Of a stretch of 64,000 nucleotides of DNA, positions 1-8,477 are shown one piece after another. Position 1 is the first letter of the stretch; each line of letters begins with the position of its first letter. The stretch comes from Natronoglomus mannanivorans (lineage in GTDB: Archaea; Halobacteriota; Halobacteria; Halobacteriales; Natrialbaceae), in assembly GCA_025517485.1 (NCBI GenBank), contig JAOPKB010000010.1:124001-188000 (forward strand), read 5' to 3'. Position numbers and translations under genes: made by a program. Under the pieces are notes generated by a model. The model worked only from the letters and a program-made list of their open reading frames with translations. It was not told the DNA's origin and made no database searches.

Positions 1-672
1 GGCACTGACTGGACGATCCGGAACGTCGCCGTCACGGGCGAACTCGACGTCGGTAAACCGGGCGCCGTCTTCGGCGTCTCCGACACCGGCAACGGCTCGA
101 GCACCCTCGAGAACGTCTACCTCGCCGACGGAAGTACGAACGCCGGCCACGCGACCGCCGAAACCGGCATCTGGGTCAGTCCGGAGCACAACGGGCACAT
201 CGACTTCAAGCGCATCAACATCCAGAAGTTCCCCGACAACGGTATCTACGCGTCCGCACCCGGTGGCAACGGGGGCGGAACGGTCCACATCGACCACTGT
301 TTCGCTGCCAACTGCCGTGTCGCCCACTACCGCATCGGCTCGACGGGCAGCAAGGTCACGAACTCCAGTGTCCTCCTCGACGAGGAAGGATACGACGGAC
401 GCGGTGTCTGGGTCTGGGCACCCGGTCCCTGTGAAGTCGACAACTGCCAGCTCGAGATGAACGGCCAGCACTACGCGATCCGCGCGGGTGCAAACGGCGG
501 CGGTGCGAAAACGATCGTCTCCGAGACGGACTACGACACTGGCTTTGAAAGCGGGATCAACGAATCCGACGGTAGTACCGTCGAACTCGCCTCCGACGTC
601 GATACCGACCCCGAGGCCGTCATCCCCGACGGCGTCCCGACCAGTCCGGAAGCCGCTGCCCGCGGCGAATAA
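1..672 (+). CDS. Secreted right-handed beta-helix protein, 5' end outside window
   Basis: The reading frame is open from base 1 to the TAA at 670-672, giving 223 residues of a protein whose start lies upstream. It is rich in Gly, Asn and short beta-strand motifs (WTIRNV, TLENVYL, HIDFKRI, KVTNSSV), as in right-handed parallel beta-helix (pectate-lyase-like) proteins. It aligns closely with residues of about 85-285 of the next gene (TNWTIRNVGIKGYV and STVENVYLGDG there), so the two are tandem paralogues. This copy ends soon after the helix and lacks the C-terminal repeat domains of its neighbour. The enzymatic or adhesive role is unknown; the context with polysaccharide genes suggests a surface carbohydrate-related function (inference). 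Confidence 0.85.
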   Translation, partial: GTDWTIRNVAVTGELDVGKPGAVFGVSDTGNGSSTLENVYLADGSTNAGHATAETGIWVSPEHNGHIDFKRINIQKFPDNGIYASAPGGNGGGTVHIDHCFAANCRVAHYRIGSTGSKVTNSSVLLDEEGYDGRGVWVWAPGPCEVDNCQLEMNGQHYAIRAGANGGGAKTIVSETDYDTGFESGINESDGSTVELASDVDTDPEAVIPDGVPTSPEAAARGE

Positions 673-720
673 CCGAGACGGTACTGAAACCGGTCCCTGC
701 TGACGACTCGACTCTCCAAA

Positions 721-858
721 TCGTACCCGCTTGATCCGACCCTCCACCCGACCACCCACTGACGCTCCGGCCTTCCCCGGTTCCCCGCTGGCGCTATTCG
801 GCCCTCCACTCGACTCTCCGCTGACGCTCCGGCCTTCCCCAGTTCCCCGCTGACGATC
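721..858. repeat. GC-rich intergenic direct repeat (about 62-bp period)
   Basis: A block with core GACGCTCCGGCCTTCCCC followed by GTTCCCCGCTG occurs at about 757-791 and again at 819-855. A shorter relative with the core GTTCCCGCTGACG occurs twice at 24711-24783. It does not sit in an open frame that resembles a gene. The function is unknown. Confidence 0.6.
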
Positions 859-910
859 CGACCCTCCCTACCCTCGTTTTCTCCGGTCCCCGTTTCTCGC
901 TTCTTACACG

Positions 911-957
911 AAGTCGAGGAGAAAGCCCACGACTGTAGTCGTGGGATGAATCCGACA
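911..957 (+). mobile_element. Orphan IS200/IS605-type terminal hairpin
   Basis: A perfect 9-bp stem with a 2-base loop (926-934 with 937-945, CCCACGACT/AGTCGTGGG) is preceded by GAGGAGAAAG and followed by ATGAATCCGACAAC. The same flanks enclose the much larger structure at 51678-51775 on the other strand. Related hairpins occur at 1265-1284, 35794-35810 and 50652-50671. Such hairpins are found at the ends of haloarchaeal IS200/IS605/IS1341 elements; no transposase is present here, so this is a solo end or relic. Confidence 0.6.
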
Positions 958-1019
958 ACCCGTGTCACAAACCACGAGAATTAAGTAAGACGATATCATA
1001 TTATAAGACAAGCCGTACT

Positions 1020-1294
1020 CGCGGCGAAAATTGGAGTTGGATTGGGGTCTCCGTCATCAAAAAGCAACCCTACGCTGCGAAAGGCTTGCTCTCCCGAGCG
1101 GGAGTTGGGGCGATGGCACGTCCTGTGCGGTGCAAGCAGATACCCAAGTACACCACGCCTCGTTCGAGGCCTGACGCATACGCGCACAAACCAGAGTACC
1201 ACTACCACAGTGGGAATATCGCTTCCGGGGTCTCAGGAACGGCCTGCTGTCCCACGGAAGGAATCCCACGACTTCAGTCGTGGGTGGATGTCAA
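1020..1294 (+). mobile_element. Decayed IS1341-type right end (tnpB 3' remnant)
   Basis: This is the second hairpin of the cluster: a perfect 9-bp stem at 1265-1273/1276-1284 followed by TGGATGTCAA, identical to the tail at 50672-50681. The sequence before it (about 1030-1260) contains several short palindromes and no intact gene. Translated fragments ending IPRLQSWVDV resemble the tail of haloarchaeal TnpB reading frames (from memory, not searched). The pair of hairpins at 926-945 and 1265-1284 could bound one decayed element of about 370 bp. The identity of the precise IS is not known. Confidence 0.45.
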
Positions 1295-1784
1295 GACTCA
1301 CTTCTCACGCCACTGGACTGTTCGAACTGTACTCTCACACCACCATCGCAAGTGACGACACGTGATCTCATTCGAGAGCTCGTGACGAGATCCCTCTCGA
1401 GTAAAGTGGGTGCACGCGAGGTCGTCGGTTCTGGCGGACGATCCGAGGCCGGCGATGATCGGATTGTGACTCCGCGACTCGACCACTGGCCAGGTGACGT
1501 ATCTCGAGCCTCCAGACACTGTGTTTCGAACGCAGGGATCCACTGCACAACCTCCGAACAGTCGTAGCGACGTGATCGGTCGGGTCGACGAGTGCGACCG
1601 ACTGCACGAAGAGCGAACCGGTGAACCCGACACGAGCGCTCGAGTGAGCGCTCGAGAACGACGAACCGACGCGCGCACCCGATGCGCGAGTCACCGCTCC
1701 GGAGGAGACAGGGGAAATAATTCGTTACAACTGAGAGTCACGAAATCTATAAATCGGTGAAACAGCCGTATACGGGCTCGATAC
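1295..1784. other. Non-coding stretch before the beta-helix gene
   Basis: I see no open frame with haloarchaeal codon bias or a recognisable product. The last 100 bases become AT-rich towards the promoter region of the following gene. Confidence 0.5.
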
Positions 1785-1805
1785 CTGGTAATACTTTATT
1801 ACCAG
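1785..1805. promoter_or_regulatory. Perfect inverted repeat upstream of beta-helix gene
   Basis: CTGGTAATA-CTT-TATTACCAG has 9-bp perfect arms and a 3-base spacer, in AT-rich DNA about 150 bases before the predicted start at 1954. It could be an operator or a structured leader element. No regulator is assigned. Confidence 0.4.
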
Positions 1806-1919
1806 CCAAAAAACGAGGGTGTTCAATATATGAATTCGTGAACGAATATAGAAGATAATTTGATTAAAAGCACAGTAACTAATGAGTGTCCGTAAATTTT
1901 ATTCTTCATTCGGCAGAAA

Positions 1920-1928
1920 GGTTTATGG
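1920..1928 (+). promoter_or_regulatory. TATA-like box of the beta-helix gene
   Basis: GGTTTATGG lies about 28 bases before the ATG at 1954, the spacing expected for a leaderless haloarchaeal transcript. This supports the 1954 start over the in-frame GTG/ATG codons further upstream. Confidence 0.5.
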
Positions 1929-1953
1929 CGTTATCGTGTGGTTACCCGAATGC

Positions 1954-4041
1954 ATGGCACGCGAACCTTCGGTACGGAACGATGACGCCGTCGGCAGTGA
2001 AGACGGCTCGAGCAGCGGCGCACAGACAGGTAACGACGGATTACTCAACCGGCGATCGTATCTCAAGATGGCTGGAGCAGCGACTGCGGGTGCGGCAGCG
2101 ACAGCAGCGACTGGGACGGCAGCGGCGAGCGAGTACGACGTGATCAAAGTCTCGGCGGGACAACGCCGAGTGATCCGCGTCGGCAGCGGTGAGACCTTCG
2201 CGAACAAGCTGATCGACGTCACCGCGAACCGCGCGAAAGTGATCATCGCCGCCCACGGTACGAACTGGACGATCCGGAACGTCGGTATCAAGGGCTACGT
2301 CAACGACGGCAGCCCGGACACGATGTTCGGCCTCTCCGACCGGTCGGGGAACACCTCCACCGTGGAGAACGTCTACCTCGGTGACGGTGCAGCCGACGGG
2401 AGTTCGGCGACGTCGATGACTGGGGTGTGGGTCGCTCCCCAACACTCCGGCCACATCGATTTCAAGAACGTTCACGTCGCGGGGATGCCCGACAACGGTT
2501 TCTACGCGTCAGCGCCCGGTTCGTCGGGCAGTGGCGGGACCGTTCGCTTCGAGGAGTGTTACGCCTACAACAACGGCATCTCGCAGTACCGTCTCGGTGA
2601 CGGCTCGGAAGTCGTCGACTCCGTCGCGTGTGTCGACAACAACAACCGCCACCACAACGGCCGCGGCGTCTGGGCGTGGGGAACGAACCGCGTCGAGGTC
2701 CACGGCAGCAATATCGACAACGGCGGCGGTGGGCCAGCAGTCGTCTGTGGCGCCCACAGCGGCGGACCGACCGTCCACGCCTACGACTCACACTTCCGTG
2801 GCTCGATCCACCGAACGAACGGCGGTTCGTTCCGTCACCACTCCGGCTCGAGAAACCCCGACTCGACTCCACCGAAAGGCGTTCCGATGAGTGCCGAGGA
2901 GGCCGCAGCGGGAGACGGAGACTACGAGGCGAAGCCGACGTACGAATACGCGATGCGCTTCCAGGGAGAGGGTGCGTACTTCTTCCGCACGGAAGGCGGT
3001 TCGGTCGAAGGGACGGACGAAGACGATTGCATCGAAGGCCTCGTCGACGGCGAGTCCGTCGAAATCGGTTACGACACCTATCTCGCCAACGTCGGCGTCA
3101 CGGACGGCGTCGAGGCGCGTATCCTGGTCAACGGCAACAGTTACGAGCCGACGTGGTCGAAATACGACGGTCCCGAGGCCGAAGAGTGGCTCGAGTCCGA
3201 ACTGTGGAACGACGACGAGAGTGAAGACGAAGAGAAAGCGGAAGAAGAACAGCTCGAGAACGTCATCCTGATCGAAGGCTCCCCCGACGGCGTTACCCGC
3301 TACGAGTTCGTTACCAGCGGCGACGTCGAGAAATCTAACTACAAGGGCGCGTCCCTCGACGACGAGGACGTCATCGAGGACGACCACGTCCACGGCGTCG
3401 TCGCCACCTGGCGGGACGCCTTCCGCTTCGACGGCGACCTCGAGGAACTGACCGTCGACGGGCCCGGCACCGTCTACGTCAACGACGAGGAAGTCGACCC
3501 CGACAGCGTCGGCCAAAAACTCCCCCACGTCCTCGAGATCGAGGGCCAGGGAACGCCCTCGAGTTTCAACATCACGGTCGACGGCACGATCGAGTACGAC
3601 GGTGACAACGGTGCCGACGACGTGACGATCATCTCGGGAACGACCGTCGAGAGTTCGATCACCGACAGTACCCAGACGTTCCGGTTCTCCGGTGCGCTGA
3701 CCGACATCACCTTCACCGACGGCGAGGCAGTCGTCACGCTCGACGGCGAGAAAGTCGACCTCAGCGAGTACGGTGACCAGGATCTGCTTCCCCACGCGAT
3801 CGTCATCGACGGCACGGAAGCCGACGAACCGAGTACGTACTCGTTCACCGTCGACGGCAAGGTCGTCAAGTCCGACTACATGGGTGCGTCGATCGACGAC
3901 GAAGACGTCATCGAGGGCGAGGCCGTCCGCGGTGGCGTCGCGAACTGGCTCGACGCCTTCTGGTTCAAGGGTAACATCACCGACTTCAAACTCGTCGGCG
4001 ATGCGAAAACGCACGTCGAGTACAACGCACGCGAGCAGTGA
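1954..4041 (+). CDS. Tat-exported beta-helix surface protein with C-terminal repeat domains
   Basis: The protein has 695 residues. A Tat signal is visible (NRRSYLK at about 32-38, then an Ala/Gly-rich hydrophobic run and an AAA-S cleavage-like site near residue 58). Residues of about 60-300 form a right-handed beta-helix paralogous to the gene ending at 672. Residues of about 300-430 are acidic linker and beta-rich sequence. The C-terminus holds three related units at about 442-505, 532-595 and 622-685. The first and third share KSxYxGASxDDEDVIE and a W-x-DAFxFxG core; the middle one is diverged. It is probably a large secreted or wall-associated protein. The start was chosen at ATG 1954 because it follows a TATA-like box by about 28 bases. 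Substrate and activity are unknown. Confidence 0.85.
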   Translation: MAREPSVRNDDAVGSEDGSSSGAQTGNDGLLNRRSYLKMAGAATAGAAATAATGTAAASEYDVIKVSAGQRRVIRVGSGETFANKLIDVTANRAKVIIAAHGTNWTIRNVGIKGYVNDGSPDTMFGLSDRSGNTSTVENVYLGDGAADGSSATSMTGVWVAPQHSGHIDFKNVHVAGMPDNGFYASAPGSSGSGGTVRFEECYAYNNGISQYRLGDGSEVVDSVACVDNNNRHHNGRGVWAWGTNRVEVHGSNIDNGGGGPAVVCGAHSGGPTVHAYDSHFRGSIHRTNGGSFRHHSGSRNPDSTPPKGVPMSAEEAAAGDGDYEAKPTYEYAMRFQGEGAYFFRTEGGSVEGTDEDDCIEGLVDGESVEIGYDTYLANVGVTDGVEARILVNGNSYEPTWSKYDGPEAEEWLESELWNDDESEDEEKAEEEQLENVILIEGSPDGVTRYEFVTSGDVEKSNYKGASLDDEDVIEDDHVHGVVATWRDAFRFDGDLEELTVDGPGTVYVNDEEVDPDSVGQKLPHVLEIEGQGTPSSFNITVDGTIEYDGDNGADDVTIISGTTVESSITDSTQTFRFSGALTDITFTDGEAVVTLDGEKVDLSEYGDQDLLPHAIVIDGTEADEPSTYSFTVDGKVVKSDYMGASIDDEDVIEGEAVRGGVANWLDAFWFKGNITDFKLVGDAKTHVEYNAREQ

Positions 4042-4591
4042 CCGGGACCCGGTGTTCGACAGTCGAAACGTGATAGTCGGGACGCCATAATCGCCTCTCG
4101 ACCGACTGCTGAACGATCGTGAACCGTTTGGACGAACGAAACCGACGAACCAACCCACCCGAGACGATCGGAGAGACTCGCTGGGTGGCTTCTCGTTTCG
4201 ACGACGGGAATCTCAGTGTCTGGAGTGGTAACGATACACGAAGAGAGGTCTCACTCGAGAGTGCTCGAGACCGATCTTCTGGAAACGCTTGACGGCGCTG
4301 TGGACACACGTCCGAGTGAGGCGCTCGAAGTACCGACCCGGAAAACCGAACCCACCGTCTCGAGGCCACAACGACCGTTCCGGATCGATCGTCGACCCGG
4401 TAGGGACCTCCAAAACGGATTTCGATTCGATCGTTCGGCGGCATAGTAGTCGAAACCGACCGATAACAAAGGCCAACACCGTCCTCTCGACTGGTGATGG
4501 ATCAGCCGAATTATTCGACAGGGAAACGGCATCGCCTAGTGGCCCCGTCATCCGTCACCTCCTCGAGAATCACACGGACGGAGGTGAGGCG
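4042..4591. other. Intergenic, nothing recognised
   Basis: An upstream open frame continues from 4289 into the next gene, but it lacks homology-like features, and the conserved part of the protein begins at ATG 4592. No other gene, RNA or repeat is evident. Confidence 0.5.
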
Positions 4592-6211
4592 ATGAAGACG
4601 GTCGTCCTCGGGTTCGACGCCCTCGATTTCCGGTATCTCGATCGATTCTCCGATTCGCTCCCCCACATCACTGCACTTCGAGAGCGGGGCGTAGAGGCCC
4701 CGCTCGAGTCGACCCATCCGCCGTGGACCGGCAGCGCCTGGCCGTCACTGTACACCGGCACCGATCCGAGCTATCACGGTGTCTACGGATTCTTCGACCA
4801 CGACGGCTATCCGAACGACGCCTCGCTCGTCTCTCGCTCGAGCGTCGATCAGCCCGCGATCTGGGATTACCTCTCGAACGAGGGGATTCCGTCGATCGTC
4901 ACGAACGTCCCGATCACCCACCCTGCGGACCCGATCGAGGGTGTCCTCATCCCCGGCTATCTCGCTAGCGAAGACGAACCGGGCCACCCCGAAGGAATCC
5001 GCAACGAACTCGGCGAGGACCTCGGAGAGGAGTACACGATCTACTCGCGCCACGAGATCAGCTCCGACCCCGACGAGAAGTTCGAGGGCTACATGAACCT
5101 CATCGACCAGCGCCGTCGCGCAACTCTCTCGTTGCTCGAGAATCGAGAGTGGGAACTCGCGTTCTGTCAGGTCCAAAAGACCGACGCCGTGTTCCACAAC
5201 TTCGACGACGAGGAGCGGTTCCGTGGGATCTACGAACAGGCGGACCGCTTCGTCGGCGACGTCCTCGACGCGGTCGACGAGGAGACGAACGTCGTCCTCT
5301 GTTCGGACCACGGCATCGGTCCGATCACCGGCCACACGATCTACGTCAACGAGATCCTTCGAGAACACGGCTACGTCGTCGCGAGCGACGACAACGGGAA
5401 CGCCCAGCCGACACTGAACACGGAGAAATCGTCGCTGTTGAACGAGGAGACTTCCTCTGACCGGACGATGCTCGAGCAGGCACTCCTCGAGTGCCAGCGC
5501 ATCGCCGAACGACTCGGTGTCGAACCAAACGACGTGTATTCGGTCGCCGAGCGACTCGGACTCGAGGAGACGCTGGCGCGGTACACCCCCTCGTCACTGC
5601 TCTCGGCTGCGAGCCAGACCGTCGAGTGGCGGTCGTCGAAGGCTTACTGCTCGAGCGGCACGCGAATGGGCGTTCGCGTCAACCTCGCTGGGCGCGAGCC
5701 CAACGGCCAGGTACAGCCGTCGGAGTACGAAGCCGTGCGTGAGGAGATCATCGAGATCCTCTCGACGCTCGAGACGCCCGACGGCGAGCCGGCGTTCGAG
5801 TTCGTCTGTCGGCGCGAAGAGCTCTACGACGGCCCACACCTCGAGACCGTTCCGGACATCCTGTTCTTGCCGACCGAGATGAATCACACCGTCTCACCCA
5901 CGCTGTACGGGCGGCGGTTCGGTCCGAGCGACAACTACGATCACAAACGGGACGGAGCCTTCGTCGGAGCGGGGCCAGAGTTCCAGGAAAGCGCTCCCGA
6001 CAAACTCTCGATCACGGACGTCGCGCCGATCACGATGTCGTTGCTCGGACAGCCCGTCCCCTCGGTGATGACCGGAACGGTCCCGGAGGGAATGGTACGC
6101 GGGCCGATCGGGCGTGCGGACTACGACGAAGCCGTATACGCCAGGGCAACCGAACCGACGGTCGAGGATAGCGACGTAACCGATCGGCTCGAAGACCTCG
6201 GCTACCTCTAA
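4592..6211 (+). CDS. Alkaline-phosphatase-fold phosphodiesterase (type I PDE/nucleotide pyrophosphatase family)
   Basis: The protein has 539 residues and starts with the family's first metal motif (VLGFDALD, Asp at about 9-11). The nucleophile region PPWTGSAWPS follows at about residue 41, and the metal motif CSDHGIG at about 242. A late His motif, NYDHKRDG, is also present. The family hydrolyses phosphodiester or phosphate bonds. In haloarchaea these proteins cluster with glycan genes. The stop overlaps the start of the flippase gene by one base (TAATG), so the two are co-transcribed and translationally coupled. A close paralogue lies at 28141-29757; both end in D-R-L-x-D-L-G-Y-L. The ATG at 4592 follows GGAGGTGAG, a strong Shine-Dalgarno-like sequence. 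The natural substrate is unknown. Confidence 0.85.
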   Translation: MKTVVLGFDALDFRYLDRFSDSLPHITALRERGVEAPLESTHPPWTGSAWPSLYTGTDPSYHGVYGFFDHDGYPNDASLVSRSSVDQPAIWDYLSNEGIPSIVTNVPITHPADPIEGVLIPGYLASEDEPGHPEGIRNELGEDLGEEYTIYSRHEISSDPDEKFEGYMNLIDQRRRATLSLLENREWELAFCQVQKTDAVFHNFDDEERFRGIYEQADRFVGDVLDAVDEETNVVLCSDHGIGPITGHTIYVNEILREHGYVVASDDNGNAQPTLNTEKSSLLNEETSSDRTMLEQALLECQRIAERLGVEPNDVYSVAERLGLEETLARYTPSSLLSAASQTVEWRSSKAYCSSGTRMGVRVNLAGREPNGQVQPSEYEAVREEIIEILSTLETPDGEPAFEFVCRREELYDGPHLETVPDILFLPTEMNHTVSPTLYGRRFGPSDNYDHKRDGAFVGAGPEFQESAPDKLSITDVAPITMSLLGQPVPSVMTGTVPEGMVRGPIGRADYDEAVYARATEPTVEDSDVTDRLEDLGYL

Positions 6212-7770
6212 TGAGTGATCGTGCGAGCGAACTCTCGGCGCTCCTCTCGAGTGCCGCCCTCGTCATGGTCGGCGGGATCGTCGCCTCCGTCGCGAAACTC
6301 GGTGAACGGGTCGTCATCGGGCGGCTGCTCTCGCCGGACGCCTACGGTGAGGTGAGCATCGGGCTGGCAATGCTCACGTTCACGTCGACGATCGCCCTCG
6401 CCGGGTGTACACAGGGTGTGTCGCGGTTCATCCCCCGCTACGATTCGGACACGGACCGTCGCGGCGTCTGGGTGAGCGGATTGCTCATCACGGCGGGATT
6501 CGCACTGGTGATATCGCTCGTACTGTTCGCGTACGCCGAGACGGTCGCAGGGATGCTGTTCGAAACGCCCGAAGCGGTGATCTTCGTCCAGTTGCTGGCG
6601 CTCTCGCTCCCGTTTCTCGTCGGATTTCGCATCGCCGTCGCCGGCATTCGAGGGTACGAAAACACCGTCTTTCGAACGATCGTCCACGACTTCCTCGAGC
6701 CGTTCCTTCGAATCGGGTTGATCGCCGGCCTCATCCTCGCCGGGATGGGGATCGTCGCGGCGGGGGTCGCGTACCTCGCGACGGCGATCCTGACGTTCGT
6801 CGTCGCGCACCTCCTGCTCTCGCGGCTCATGCGACTTCGGGGGGCGTTTCGAACGCACGCGCGAGAACTGCTGCGGTTTTCCGCGCCGCTGGTGGTCGCG
6901 ACAGTCATCGGGACGATGCTCACCCGGACGGATACGCTGATGCTCGGCTACTTCCGCAGTTCCTACGAAGTCGGGATGTACGACGCGGCCTACCCGATCG
7001 CCGGCGGGCTGCTCGTCGTCCTCTCGGCGTTCGGCTTCCTTTACCTCCCGATCGCGTCACGGCTGGACTCGAACGGCGACCGCGACGCCGTCGACGATAT
7101 CTACGCGACGACGACGAAGTGGGTCTACGTCATCACCTTCCCCGCGTTCGCCCTGCTCGTCGTCTTCCCGACCGAAGTCATTCACATCGTCTTCGGGCCG
7201 GACTACACCGAGGCGGCGGCGGTGCTCCCGATCCTCGCCGTCGGTTTCTTCGTGAGCGCCGCCGCGGGTCGCGATCGTGAAACGCTGTCGGCGCTCGGCG
7301 CGACGACCTGGATCGCCGTCGGGAACGTCTTCGGCTTGACGCTGAACGTCCTCATCAACCTCGTGCTCATCCCCCGGTACGGGTTCATGGGCGCCGGAGT
7401 CGCCTCCGTGACGTCGCTCCTGTCCGTCCACGTCGTCGTCTGTGGGGTCCTCGCGATCAAGTACGGAATCACGCCGCTCTCGAAATCGGCCACCCGAACG
7501 TACGTCGGCCTCCCGGTCGTCTTACTCCCACTGGTCGCACTCGCATCGCCCTGGATCTCGATCTCGATGGTGACACTGTTCCCGTTCCTGGTCGTGGCCG
7601 GACTCTGTTCGCTCGTCGTGGTCGGACTGGTCGGCGGACTCGAGGCCGACGACGTCGTCGTCCTCGACCTGATCGAAGACTCGACCGGTCTCTCGATCCC
7701 GTTCGTCCGCGGGTGGATTCCCGACTCCCAGTCGGTCGACCCGCTCTCGACCGAGTGGACCGATCAGTGA
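6211..7770 (+). CDS. Polysaccharide flippase, Wzx/MVF-like membrane protein
   Basis: The protein has 519 residues with about 12-14 hydrophobic segments spread over its length. The N-terminus (GGIVASVAKLGERVVIGRLL) and the PxxYGExS motif are typical of the PST/Wzx oligosaccharide exporter branch of the MOP superfamily. The likely role is flipping a lipid-linked glycan across the cytoplasmic membrane. It overlaps the upstream phosphodiesterase stop by one base. The end includes a short acidic cytoplasmic tail. The substrate cannot be deduced. Confidence 0.88.
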   Translation: MSDRASELSALLSSAALVMVGGIVASVAKLGERVVIGRLLSPDAYGEVSIGLAMLTFTSTIALAGCTQGVSRFIPRYDSDTDRRGVWVSGLLITAGFALVISLVLFAYAETVAGMLFETPEAVIFVQLLALSLPFLVGFRIAVAGIRGYENTVFRTIVHDFLEPFLRIGLIAGLILAGMGIVAAGVAYLATAILTFVVAHLLLSRLMRLRGAFRTHARELLRFSAPLVVATVIGTMLTRTDTLMLGYFRSSYEVGMYDAAYPIAGGLLVVLSAFGFLYLPIASRLDSNGDRDAVDDIYATTTKWVYVITFPAFALLVVFPTEVIHIVFGPDYTEAAAVLPILAVGFFVSAAAGRDRETLSALGATTWIAVGNVFGLTLNVLINLVLIPRYGFMGAGVASVTSLLSVHVVVCGVLAIKYGITPLSKSATRTYVGLPVVLLPLVALASPWISISMVTLFPFLVVAGLCSLVVVGLVGGLEADDVVVLDLIEDSTGLSIPFVRGWIPDSQSVDPLSTEWTDQ

Positions 7771-7778
7771 GCGTCAGT

Positions 7779-7815
7779 GTGAACAACCCCGACCACAAGG
7801 GTCGGGGTTCTCGCC
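7779..7815 (-). mobile_element. Orphan IS1341 right end, omegaRNA-scaffold-like hairpin
   Basis: Read on the minus strand this is GAGAACCCCGACCC-TTGT-GGTCGGGGTTG followed by TTCAC: a stem of about 10 bp ending in the same TTCAC that ends the intact TnpB right end at 63195 and the remnant at 51417. No TnpB frame survives next to it, so it is a solo right end. The 16-20 bases beyond TTCAC (below 7779) would be the guide position if an omegaRNA were made (inference from TnpB biology). Confidence 0.55.
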
Positions 7816-8291
7816 CTGCACCGCCTATAGAGCGGGCGAATTCGAGAGAGAGGCGCTCCCCGTGAGGCGACTCGAGTGAGCAGGTCACGAGTACGAGCGC
7901 GAACTCGAGTTCGGTGACGGTCACAAAGAAGAGAAGACAGGAGAACACAGTCGCGGTCAGGTCACCTCGAGACGAGGCGACTGTCTCTCGTCTGGGACGC
8001 TTGGCTAGTGAAGGGCCCTAGACGGTCGATCGGTCTCCGACCGAGAGCCGTCTCGGTCTCGTAACCGACGTCTCACAGATCGGTGATCGACAGAACGAGT
8101 TCGAGTGACCGACCGTCGGTGGTTCGATCACACGACAGAATGCGAGCGGGGGAACCGCTTGGTCGTCACAGGACGTCGTCGAGGAGACTGTCAGGGAGCA
8201 GAAGACACGAAAAGAACGGACCGAGGCGGTTCTGTACGTCACGAGTGTCGGACTCGAGCACGACTAACGGGAGAGCGTGTCGTGTCGGTGG

Positions 8292-8339
8292 CTCTGTAGG
8301 TCTGTGAGTCTGTGAGTCTGTGAGTCTGTGGCTCTGTGG
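8292..8339. repeat. 8-bp tandem repeat (GTCTGTGA)
   Basis: There are six consecutive 8-base units: three perfect GTCTGTGA copies at 8300-8323 flanked by variants CTCTGTAG, GTCTGTGG and CTCTGTGG. It is non-coding and probably a slippage-prone satellite. Confidence 0.75.
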
Positions 8340-8477
8340 ATCACCTCGAAACCATCGATCTCGAGGACCGTAACCATCGACGTGATGGGGAAAAACGCCG
8401 TGAGCTGTAACGCGAAGAGAGATGCGCTGTGACGAGACGACAGGACGAGACACGAGAGGACGGGACAGCGCCGACTG

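Larger units (their letters stand above)
7771..8477. other. Intergenic region with an orphan IS end and an 8-bp tandem repeat
   Basis: No convincing gene is present. It holds the TnpB-type right-end hairpin at 7779-7815 and the tandem repeat at 8292-8339, each listed separately. The remainder is rich in CGAGA/TCTCG short motifs but shows no coding pattern. Confidence 0.5.

Noticed and set aside
2788..4158. Long minus-strand frame of 456 codons opposite the beta-helix gene
   Set aside because: It is the shadow of a GC3-biased gene. The forward protein has a clear Tat signal and domain repeats.
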